From positions 20,422,293 to 20,486,292 of the forward strand of contig CM059575.1 in assembly GCA_030386875.1 (NCBI GenBank): a stretch of 64,000 nt of DNA. Reading direction: 5' to 3'. A program made the position numbers and the translations under genes. Positions 59,501 to 61,892 of the stretch are shown piece after piece (the stretch's first letter is position 1; the number at the start of each line of letters is the position of its first letter). The notes beneath the pieces were generated by a model. That model was given only the letters and a program-made list of their open reading frames with translations. It searched no databases and was not told where the DNA came from. Source of the DNA: Morinoia aosen (taxonomy: Eukaryota; Arthropoda; Malacostraca; Amphipoda; Talitridae).

Positions 59501-60161
59501 TAACATCTAACTGGGATGAAAGTAATGCATCTATTCAACTATTTCATCAGTATGAAACCTATGCAGCAACAAAACAAGAGGCGTATTCACTCGACTCATT
59601 GCCAGTGAAGCTAACAAGTGACAAAACAACAAACCTATTTCCCAATTTCATCAGCAGGAAACCTATGACGTCACACTCACAGAATAGCATACCCACTCAC
59701 CAATATTTTCAGTGAGGAACCTATAAAACCACAAAATAGCATACCCAATCACCGATCTTGCCAGCAAAGAACCTATAAAGCCACAAAATAGCACACCCAC
59801 TTATCAATCTCGACAAGAAGGAACCTATAAAGCCACAAAACAGCAGACTTACTCACCGATCTTGCCAGCAAGGAACCTATAAAGCCACAAAATAGCACAC
59901 CCACTCATCAATCTCGACAAGAAGGAACCTATAAAGCCACAAAACAGCAGACTTACTCACCGATCTTGTCAGCAAGGAACTTGTTAAGAGGCAGGAGAAG
60001 CAGGACGATGGCAACACCGGCCAGGAAGGCCCAGCCGACCTGGACGTAGAGCAGATACAGGGTCACCAGCAGCTGCAGAGGCAGGCTCCAGCACGCGTGC
60101 AGGCTGGGGCCGATGTTCAGCAGCCGCTCCGTGTCAGTGCTCATCAGCGTCAGGATCTCAC
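29220..60161 (-). CDS. ABCC10: ABCC10/MRP7-like ABC transporter, 17 exons, 5' part missing
   Basis: Spliced gene for a full-length ABC exporter of subfamily C, expected to move amphipathic anions or conjugated compounds across a membrane using ATP. The exons, joined at GT-AG sites with matching phases, give 4331 coding bases ending in TGA at 29220-29222. Domain order is end of TMD1 (E1-E3), NBD1 (E4), linker (E4-E7), TMD2 (E7-E12), NBD2 (E13-E17). Family placement rests on stretches I recall as typical of ABCC10: KYLDAACVY after the TMD1 loop, SPVYSHFTQTLAGLPTIRA, SQW-x-SLRLQL and GIVGLVVSYALTISGFL. ABCC1/ABCC4 fit less well. The first transmembrane segments lie beyond 64000. Two large insertions make the protein longer than the roughly 1,500 residues usual for the family. 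Membrane location (plasma, vacuolar or lysosomal) cannot be read from the sequence. The substrate is unknown. Confidence 0.9.
29323..30967 (-). other. Intron between E16 and E17
   Basis: AT-rich intron without recognisable coding sequence. It contains one (AGT)n microsatellite. Short open frames at 30341-30912 lack any domain and show intron-like base composition. Confidence 0.7.
29512..29557. repeat. (AGT)n microsatellite
   Basis: About 15 near-perfect copies of the trinucleotide in the last intron of the ABCC10-like gene. Confidence 0.95.
30968..31107 (-). CDS. ABCC10: ABCC10-like exon E16: NBD2 Walker B to H-loop
   Basis: 140 bp, phase 0 in and phase 2 out. Acceptor catggtttaacattgcag, donor GTGACAG|GTCAGT. 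It encodes IICVDEGTASLDPLTEDAVQ, RVLTDAFRNTTVLVIAHRLR and TLNDCDR. Walker B (IICVDE) keeps the catalytic glutamate, the D-loop is SLD and the switch histidine is in IAHRL. NBD2 therefore has the residues for ATP hydrolysis, in contrast with the degenerate Walker B of NBD1. Confidence 0.96.
31596..32058 (-). CDS. ABCC10: ABCC10-like exon E15: NBD2 Q-loop to signature, long insertion
   Basis: 463 bp, phase 2 in and phase 0 out. Acceptor ttatgatgtgtttcag, donor GCGAAG|GTAATA. It encodes TAMAVVSQNPALFSGTVRKN (Q-loop glutamine in SQNP), the helix SAIWSALKACYIQSALKDAV, then about 75 extra residues rich in Ser, Arg, Glu and Gly, and finally LGRCLSQGERQLLVLARALL. The signature reads LSQGE where most ABCC NBD2 domains have LS-x-GQ. 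The insertion lies between the alpha-helical subdomain and the signature loop, where family members usually have only some 25 residues. The reading frame is open throughout, so it is coding and not an unrecognised intron. Confidence 0.93.
32389..32580 (-). CDS. ABCC10: ABCC10-like exon E14: NBD2 Walker A
   Basis: 192 bp, phase 2 in and phase 2 out. Acceptor ttgaaaacgtgcag, donor AGGCTCAG|GTACGA. It encodes RPYHSYALHNLTFRVGANEK, IGILGRTGAGKSSIFSALFR and LVELNRGAIYIDNVDIAGLS. Walker A GRTGAGKSS is intact, as are the strand before it (KIGILG) and the I-x-I-D-[NG]-[VI]-D-I block. A retroposon copy (32642-33150) sits 61 bp upstream of its acceptor. Confidence 0.96.
32642..33150 (-). mobile_element. 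Retroposon-like family, copy 10, with internal duplication and TSD
   Basis: Lies in the intron between E13 and E14. Flanked by tatacctgagagtt (32628-32641) and tatacctgaaagtt (33151-33164). The 5' part of the element is present twice in tandem (about 32877-33012 and 33013-33150), each ending in the palindrome cctgagggg. The duplication sits inside the target-site duplications, so it either predates insertion or arose later by slippage. Confidence 0.88.
33165..33809. other. Intron remainder, no gene
   Basis: AT-rich intron between copy 10 and E13; nothing recognised. Confidence 0.7.
33810..33990 (-). CDS. ABCC10: ABCC10-like exon E13: start of NBD2
   Basis: 181 bp, phase 1 in and phase 2 out. 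Acceptor gtctggtcttcag, donor GCTACAG|GTAATG. It covers the variable link between the V-E-R helix and NBD2 (DGALALSLGAYGGVRVDQRA, then a Ser/Ala/Pro-rich stretch) and the first strand of NBD2, IRFEQVCLRYR. The aromatic tyrosine in LRYR is the expected A-loop residue that stacks on the ATP adenine. The link is longer than in most ABCC10 proteins I recall. Confidence 0.92.
34437..34571 (-). CDS. ABCC10: ABCC10-like exon E12: last TMD2 helix and NBD2 lead-in
   Basis: 135 bp, phase 1 in and phase 1 out. Acceptor ttttccttcgcag, donor GATAGGG|GTCAGT. It encodes IVGLVVSYALTISGFLNSVV, SSFTDTEREFISVERMDEYI and RGDR. G-[IL]-[VA]-G-L-x-[VL]-S-Y-A-L and E-x-x-[FM]-[IV]-S-V-E-R-[MIL]-x-E-Y are the conserved end of TMD2 and the linker helix before NBD2 in all ABCC proteins. 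Confidence 0.96.
34572..37787. other. Intron between E11 and E12, no gene
   Basis: AT-rich. Positions 34590-34870 contain three to four loose copies of a 65-75 bp segment with tgactaactta and gcaacaatgtctga. Positions 37489-37617 carry a tttactactttt-type repeat. Confidence 0.65.
37788..38335. repeat. 30-bp minisatellite, outer part of the E11 donor array
   Basis: About 18 copies of a 29-30 bp unit with core taccatgactgacaggacat. On the gene strand each unit reads CAGTCATG followed by GTAGGTGG, a variant of the 22-bp units next to E11. Confidence 0.97.
38336..38668 (-). repeat. 22-bp repeat copying the E11 splice donor
   Basis: About 14 units. On the gene strand each typical unit is CAGTCCTG|GTAGGTGGTCCTGT; the exon ends in CAGTCCTG and the intron starts GTCGGT. 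The first two intron units are 26 bp, the rest 22 bp. Several units carry a donor better than the real one (GTAGGT). Confidence 0.93.
38668..38837 (-). CDS. ABCC10: ABCC10-like exon E11: TMD2 helix pair
   Basis: 170 bp, phase 2 in and phase 1 out. Acceptor cctgtccccggcag, donor CAGTCCTG|GTCGGT. It encodes SAGSECERLLECSQRCQLSV, then QAASQWLSLRLQLLAVGVLQ and GVTALALLQHHTSAISPG. The [NS]-Q-R-C-Q and Q-W-L-x-[IL]-R-L-Q-L elements match what I recall of ABCC10. A second AG nine bases inside is also in frame, but the outer acceptor gives the same spacing from IRA to the SxW motif (28 residues) as human ABCC10 from memory, so I prefer it. Donor choice is fixed by phase: only the first of two adjacent GTs leaves one base. 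Its donor is copied into the array at 38336-38668. Confidence 0.9.
38942..42735. repeat. 3.8-kb G-rich 18/19-bp minisatellite in the E10-E11 intron
   Basis: About 205 copies. Zones in order: 38942-39755 18-bp ggggggataatgcgcgat; 39755-40055 18-bp with atgggcgat; 40055-40505 19-bp ggggggattaatgggcgat; 40505-40685 ggggggaataatgggcgat; 40685-42110 ggggggaataacgggcgat; 42115-42695 18-bp gggggaataacgggcgat; 42695-42735 gagggaataacgggcgat. Each change is one base or one indel. The G-rich strand is the template of the ABCC10-like gene. Open frames up to 793 codons are by-products. Confidence 0.98.
42884..43137. mobile_element. hAT-like MITE
   Basis: Ends caaggattctcaaactttt and actttgagaactcctgg are imperfect inverted repeats, followed inside by ggaccac and preceded by gcggaccct. 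This is the layout of Charlie-type hAT non-autonomous elements as I recall them (terminal ttctcaaact and cggaccc). An 8-bp target duplication is not visible. Confidence 0.65.
43295..43620 (-). mobile_element. Retroposon-like family, copy 11, 5'-truncated with perfect TSD
   Basis: Begins (plus strand) with the tail ttattattattattata and ends within the 5' region at gggagcgcca. Flanked by perfect 15-bp repeats aatcgattggtcgga at 43280-43294 and 43621-43635. The perfect duplication suggests it is one of the youngest copies. Confidence 0.93.
43650..44236 (-). mobile_element. Retroposon-like family, copy 12, interrupted
   Basis: Old copy whose two parts (43650-43832 and 44055-44236) are separated by a piggyBac-like MITE inserted at TTAA between gaaagt and aggtgctgaaaa in family coordinates. 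Confidence 0.8.
43833..44054. mobile_element. piggyBac-like MITE family, copy 2
   Basis: 222 bp, left flank TTAA (43829-43832), right flank TTGA. Ends cactttgaccgtaa and cattgcggtaaagtg are inverted repeats. TTAA target and terminal inverted repeats are typical of piggyBac-type elements. It is nested in retroposon copy 12. Confidence 0.75.
44421..44686 (-). repeat. About 100-bp repeat copying the E10 splice donor
   Basis: Two diverged complete copies (from 44421 and 44522) and a short third piece precede the real junction. Each carries, on the gene strand, a version of TTGTCAACAG|GTGGGTCCTCC (TTGTCAAAAG|GTGGGTGTTCC; TTGTCAACAG|GCGGGTGCTCC). The rest of the unit shares caaacc, aagctaagaacaa and gtaaag. 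Confidence 0.85.
44611..44648. repeat. Perfect 16-bp hairpin
   Basis: gggtaaagtaacggtg at 44611-44626 and its exact reverse complement at 44633-44648, separated by 6 bases. It lies at the break between the third partial repeat copy and the E10 donor. Confidence 0.95.
44687..44803 (-). CDS. ABCC10: ABCC10-like exon E10: TMD2 second intracellular loop
   Basis: 117 bp, phase 2 in and phase 2 out. Acceptor acacgcgtgtgtgcag region, donor GTCAACAG|GTGGGT. It encodes YTSRDLRRLYSLSLSPVYSH followed by FTQTLAGLPTIRAMRVVN. [ST]-[SR]-R-[ED]-[LV]-[KR]-R-L followed by S-P-[LV]-[YF]-S-H and [QT]-x-L-x-G-L-x-T-I-R-A is a signature of ABCC TMD2. The donor region is copied twice more in the intron beginning here, together with a 16-bp hairpin. 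Confidence 0.95.
45400..45493 (-). mobile_element. Retroposon-like family, copy 13, 5' fragment
   Basis: Only the 5' end remains: cctacctag, agctcgacacctcacat, ggcgctaattcccatagata, acttgtatcctcct. Confidence 0.7.
46146..46460. mobile_element. Foldback element, related to 19283-19900
   Basis: Left arm (from about 46165) and right arm (to about 46450) are near reverse complements, for example gacagttttagaatccttg with caaggattctaaaactgtc. The same text occurs in the element at 19283-19900 (gacagttttggaatccttg). Confidence 0.8.
46690..46895. mobile_element. Half copy of the foldback element
   Basis: Shares gcttag-type, tttcgaaaat, gtgctagaacaaaaacaaag and gttttagaatccttggaac with the two foldback elements, but without the second arm. 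Confidence 0.65.
46970..46989. repeat. C-tract/G-tract palindrome
   Basis: cccccccctg followed directly by a run of nine further G. A run of C, one T, then a run of G on one strand, able to form a tight hairpin. Confidence 0.9.
47177..47610 (-). CDS. ABCC10: ABCC10-like exon E9: TMD2 helices and coupling loop
   Basis: 434 bp, phase 0 in and phase 2 out. Acceptor cgaatttccag, donor TTTTATAG|GTGAGC. It encodes IYFLTVYCCIAVAHSIFTLV, an RAARNLHRKLL element, then MAFFENNPIGRIINRFSSDL and the downstream helices (AGLAGSIILTVYGLPWMILV). The P-[MV]-[ASTV]-F-F-[ED]-x-[NT]-P-x-G-R-I-[IL]-N-R-F-S-x-D block is the hallmark of ABCC TMD2. The last residues, YNIQHFYR, run directly into E10 (YTSRDLRRL). The exon is strongly coding in character and is the best-supported TMD2 exon. 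Confidence 0.96.
47740..48143 (-). mobile_element. Retroposon-like family, copy 14, with TSD
   Basis: Reverse copy of the older subfamily with the additional internal segment. Flanked by agagagattcgc at 47728-47739 and 48144-48155. It lies in the intron between E8 and E9. Confidence 0.8.
48156..51020. other. Intron between E8 and E9, remainder
   Basis: AT-rich without recognisable exons apart from a short 40-bp repeat (48724-48845). Confidence 0.65.
48724..48845. repeat. 40-bp tandem repeat, three copies
   Basis: Units start at 48724, 48764 and 48804, each containing gtactagcttgcgaggattc. Confidence 0.95.
51035..51128. repeat. 22-bp repeat just inside the intron after E8
   Basis: About four copies of caacacccaacacaccacacag, beginning about 14 bases from the E8 donor. 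It does not clearly copy the exon end. Confidence 0.9.
51142..51308 (-). CDS. ABCC10: ABCC10-like exon E8: extracellular loop of TMD2
   Basis: 167 bp, phase 1 in and phase 0 out. Acceptor tttcaaaacttactcag, donor GTGCGG|GTCAGT. It encodes a His/Pro/Trp-rich loop segment (WGNADWMPPSPGETGRDVAN ... HPNVPHHSHAHPFSW). I infer it because E7 leaves one unpaired base that cannot join E9, while this exon takes phase 1 and returns phase 0, exactly what E9 needs. ABCC10 has a long, poorly conserved outer loop here. No homology could be used, so this is the least certain exon. It may be alternatively skipped. Confidence 0.7.
51766..51986. mobile_element. piggyBac-like MITE with perfect 14-bp ends
   Basis: TTAA (51762-51765), then ccctttaacgccca; right end tgggcgttaaaggg, then TTAA (51987-51990). 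The ends are exact reverse complements. No coding capacity. A different family from 43833-44054. Confidence 0.88.
52262..52556 (-). repeat. 27-28 bp repeat copying the E7 splice donor
   Basis: About eight units of acactggacacaagaggcac plus aactcaaa. On the gene strand the real junction is CAGCGCT|GTGAGTTCTGCCTCTTG; units read CAGTGTTTTGAGTTGTGCCT and similar. Two units (52280-52310 and 52466-52497) also keep exon-like sequence; the second matches some 20 bp of the end of E7. Confidence 0.85.
52557..52830 (-). CDS. ABCC10: ABCC10-like exon E7: first TMD2 helix
   Basis: 274 bp, phase 0 in and phase 1 out. Acceptor aatgactgcag, donor CAGCGCT|GTGAGT. It encodes the end of the linker (DAEEDQDLSQSF...DREHQETGSLAW), then the first TMD2 helix (VYLTYLAAVGYWLAFITLMA) and DLWLAYWVTN, which corresponds to the D-x-W-L-[AS]-x-W motif after that helix in ABCC proteins. 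Two N-glycosylation sequons appear, NLT and NST; NST lies in the predicted outer loop. An alternative internal donor (ACTCAG|GTCTTC) would also keep the frame by skipping E8 but fits the donor consensus less well. Confidence 0.9.
54040..54164 (-). CDS. ABCC10: ABCC10-like exon E6: linker between NBD1 and TMD2
   Basis: 125 bp, phase 1 in and phase 0 out. Acceptor gtatttatgcag, donor AATCAG|GTAACA. It encodes a linker rich in Gly, Ser, Thr and Pro (NGSGGSTAPTPPTPVDAQKR) followed by an acidic amphipathic part (LSDGEPLVLLEEHQRYALIN). No domain is recognised. The call depends on phase agreement with both neighbours, on good splice sites, and on its place where ABCC proteins carry a variable linker. 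Conservation would need a comparison with related species. Confidence 0.8.
55037..55180 (-). CDS. ABCC10: ABCC10-like exon E5: end of NBD1 and start of linker
   Basis: 144 bp, phase 1 in and phase 1 out. Acceptor atatttgccag, donor GCGGAG|GTGCGT. It completes the last NBD1 segment: RGRVTHF from E4 plus GTPDEVLPHF resembles the G-R-[LV]-x-x-x-G-P-P-S-E-I-L-P end of ABCC10 NBD1. A Trp/Gln-rich stretch (RDWWQEEPITHAWQQTG) and an Ala/Gly-rich tail (GSAAAALSG) follow and are probably part of the flexible linker. GC content is much higher than in the flanking introns. Confidence 0.85.
55181..55512. other. Intron between E4 and E5
   Basis: AT-rich; the 22-23 bp repeat begins at 55513. Nothing else recognised. 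Confidence 0.7.
55513..55662 (-). repeat. 22-23 bp repeat spanning the E4 splice donor
   Basis: Seven units, with agtgac at 55521, 55543, 55566, 55589, 55612, 55634 and 55656. On the gene strand a unit is GTCACTCATTTTG|GTTNNTTTT, and the last unit is the real exon end and donor. Four units keep the G|GT of a potential donor, others have G|GC. Confidence 0.93.
55649..56738 (-). CDS. ABCC10: ABCC10-like exon E4: complete NBD1 with long insertion
   Basis: 1090 bp in one exon, phase 0 in and phase 1 out. Acceptor ggtttacag, donor CATTTTG|GTTCGT. Within its 363 codons: first strand FHEASFSWH (27-35), a charged low-complexity insertion at about 38-168 (runs of D, then K/R/S-rich, then D/E-rich), Walker A GKTGCGKTS (191-199), Q-loop AAQDPWIQ (227-234), signature LSGGQRTRVALARAL (284-298), degenerate Walker B VYLLDG (304-309), D-loop SVDG (313-316) and H-loop TTHH (339-342). 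Most ABCC NBD1 domains have D (or E) after the Walker B aspartate; here the codon at 55812-55814 is GGG, glycine. NBD1 is usually the weakly hydrolysing site, so this may be tolerated. The donor is embedded in a 22-23 bp repeat. Confidence 0.95.
57539..57796 (-). CDS. ABCC10: ABCC10-like exon E3: last two TMD1 helices
   Basis: 258 bp, phase 0 to phase 0 (86 codons). Acceptor cattatttgcag, donor CTTGAA|GTGAGG. It encodes KYLDAACVYFWAATPVLIPI, then a short loop and a second helix pair region with PARVFTAVALFNMLVMPLNA. The stretch KYLDAACVY is one of the strongest hints of ABCC10 rather than another ABCC class. The exon ends shortly before NBD1 with VSNRRIGKLLE, the position of the V-S-x-x-R-I helix that leads into the first ATP-binding domain in this subfamily. 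Confidence 0.93.
58070..58206 (-). CDS. ABCC10: ABCC10-like exon E2: TMD1 cytoplasmic coupling helix
   Basis: 137 bp, phase 1 in and phase 0 out. Acceptor ggtgtgcag, donor GAG|GTCAGC. It encodes ELSLRMMSYKDRRVTIVAEA followed by LSMVKAVHMHCWQRLFADSI. The pattern M-x-x-KD-R-R-V-x-x-x-x-E-x-L-x-x-[MI]-[KR]-x-[VI]-x-x-x-x-W is the conserved intracellular loop of ABCC TMD1 that contacts the nucleotide-binding domains. It joins E1 to give ADKIGELSLRMM and E3 to give VEREGELKAL without a frame break. Confidence 0.92.
58206..58455. repeat. Degenerate 18-20 bp repeat near E2
   Basis: From about 58275: copies of cattaatgtgcctactga and variants, in the intron upstream of E2. Looser related text (aatgtag, aatgta) continues at 58753-58890. 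Confidence 0.75.
58470..58752 (+). mobile_element. Penelope-like remnant with inverted ends and hammerhead-like motif
   Basis: 283 bp inserted between 14-bp direct repeats caatgtatggaata (58456-58469 and 58753-58766). The outer arms ggaaaaccaacgtggct and agccacgttggttttcc are inverted, as is an inner pair (ataaatcttct / agaagatttat). Within it cactgaagatgg, ggatt/aatcc and ccgaaacgtttg follow the order of a type-I hammerhead core, a known feature of Penelope-like retroelements. Confidence 0.6.
58665..58715 (+). ncRNA. Candidate hammerhead ribozyme motif
   Basis: Order of core parts: CTGAAGA (conserved CUGANGA), stem II ggatt-loop-aatcc, GAAA, then a very short possible stem III (ac-gttt-gt). 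Stem I pairing is weak by eye. The tiny stem III is what I recall for Penelope-type hammerheads. Activity cannot be judged. Confidence 0.45.
58767..59529. other. Intron between E1 and E2, no gene
   Basis: AT-rich; nothing recognised apart from loose aatgtag text at its start. Confidence 0.65.
59530..59960 (-). repeat. 52-bp repeat copying the E1 splice donor
   Basis: Clear 52-bp units from about 59700, older ones back to about 59530. Two types alternate (104-bp higher-order period: actcac at 59851 and 59955). Type A on the gene strand is TTCCTTGCTGGCAAGATCG|GTGAGT; the exon ends TTCCTTGCTGACAAGATCG|GTGAGT. Type B has TTCCTTCTTGTCGAGATT|GATGAGT, a broken donor. Each unit is preceded by GGCTTTATAG, an acceptor-like sequence. 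Confidence 0.93.
59961..60161 (-). CDS. ABCC10: ABCC10-like exon E1: TMD1 core
   Basis: 201 bp, entering in phase 1 and leaving in phase 1. Acceptor gatgttcag, donor ATCG|GTGAGT. It encodes GEILTLMSTDTERLLN followed by two hydrophobic spans joined by YVQVGW (around LPLQLLVTLYLLY and AFLAGVAIVLLLLPL). The motif T/S-D-T/S-E-R-L-L-N before the helix pair is typical of ABCC TMD1 (coupling region before the TM9/TM10 pair). It is the most 5' exon I can find. The missing upstream exon must end in phase 1, so that its last base and GT make a codon, expected to be glycine. Its donor is copied in a 52-bp repeat (see 59530-59960). Confidence 0.9.
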
Positions 60162-60894
60162 CTGAACATCGGCAACTTCATAGAAAAATGTTGGTTATAA
60201 ATATTAGAAAGGAACTATAGAACTGCTAATATAAAAAATCTTTCCTAAAAAATGGTAACAATTGATCAATCTATCTGGTTGTCAAGTTTTATATTTCTCA
60301 TAATTTGAAATTAGGGCAGCTGTTTCAAAAGTATAGCTGATGAAGAGTTCCAAAAATCAATTCACTTAGTTATCTCCATGCTAACTCATGAATTTTGTTT
60401 TGCTCTCTGTAATGTCATAGAAGTCTGGTAGCTTATTTGACCTACACTACAAATATTGCAGACCAACAAATCAAAAGTGTCACGGGTTCCACAGATTAAC
60501 GTGAATACCGTAGATGGCAACACCGATGGCAACGCTGGAGCTTTAAGTGATGAAGTGATGGAAGGAACACTGGATCAGTTTCCACTACGCCAAGGATAGG
60601 TCAGAGATCAACTTGCGCGGAGGAAAAGCGGGTTATTAAAGAAGTTAAATTGTCTCAATTGTCCGCTTTTTTATTTCGTTCTGAGATTCCGACAGAGCTC
60701 TGCGTTGTCTGTTAGCAGAGACATCATCAGCCAAGGTCTTCATTGAAAAATCTTACATCAAAATTACTCAAATAAAAGCTATGAATAAATATTTTCAAGT
60801 GATTGAAATTTGCTGAAGAACATTTGAGAAAGCCACATAAGTTATGGGATACTGCGGGAAGTTCTAAAGAAAATTAAAATTGAATTTTGCGAAG
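60162..60894. other. Intron upstream of E1, no gene
   Basis: AT-rich; nothing recognised. Confidence 0.65.
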
Positions 60895-60908
60895 GAAAGA
60901 CTGAAGGT

Positions 60909-61271
60909 TAGATTAAATTAGATGTTAGTTTACGCCATCCTAACCCCAACAAAGGCTACCCAAAGAGAGGAAGCAGGAAGGCCACATTTAGTATGAACTT
61001 AATGGAACGCGGAATCTTTGCACAGCAAAGTGCGTAGAAACATTAAATTAAGAAAGAAGTTTATAAAACAATAATAAAGTTGAAGAATAAAGTAATAGGG
61101 GCTGAAAAACAGGATAGCAGTGAACCGAAATAGATGGTTCGTAACAAAATAACAAACCTATTTCATTTTAACAAAAAGAAGCCCTTCCTAACCTTTTAAT
61201 TTGGGCCTCAAATATTCCACCTAGGAGCGCCAATTCCCATAGAAATGATAGGTGTAACCCCTTTAGGGGAA
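60909..61271 (-). mobile_element. Retroposon-like family, copy 15, with TSD
   Basis: Full-length reverse copy ending in ccctttagggg. Flanked by perfect 14-bp repeats gaaagactgaaggt at 60895-60908 and 61272-61285. Lies in the intron upstream of E1. Confidence 0.9.
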
Positions 61272-61599
61272 GAAAGACTGAAGGTGACGTTTGAAAAAAC
61301 AGGGAACGTTTATGCTCCTACGAACACTACTTCAGTTGAAAATTTTGGAGAATGTAGTCTCATGATTTAGAAAGGTTTCATTTCACGTGGAACGAATTCA
61401 CGTGGAACGAAAGAATTATAGATTATACAACGAGAACGAACGCACGCACGCTCTCTACAAAGATATCGTCAGGGCATGCGAGTTAGTTGTTAATAATAGG
61501 AATTTAAAATATTTTGAAAGATTTTGGCAAAATCATAATCGAGGTAAATGCCTATAAATAAATGTAATTTGAGCTAAAAACAATAATTGGAGTATCAGA

Positions 61600-61805
61600 A
61601 TTTAATGATTTCCTAATTGGTACACGGAGGCAATTTTCCTACTGCTACTGACTGACTAGTAGTCACAAGCTTAATTTTCATAAATACTTGATCAAAATGA
61701 AATTCAGGCACGATTCAGTTAATGTTTGCTACTTTCAAAATGCCAATTAACTTTAAATTTGAGTTGAACATTGAACTTCAGCTTTACCCGCTCCAGTCCA
61801 AAGTG
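61600..61805. mobile_element. piggyBac-like MITE family, copy 3
   Basis: Shares gactagtagtcac, cacgattcagttaatgtttg and actttaaatttgagttgaa with 43833-44054. Right end ccaaagtg followed by TTAA (61806-61809). Left end degraded. Confidence 0.75.
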
Positions 61806-61892
61806 TTAACTCGTCACGGTTGTTGGACGTGGCTGCACAAGCCAGCAAGCTAGGGTCCGGTAACCAAACATCTAATGGCTCAGTACCTCACA

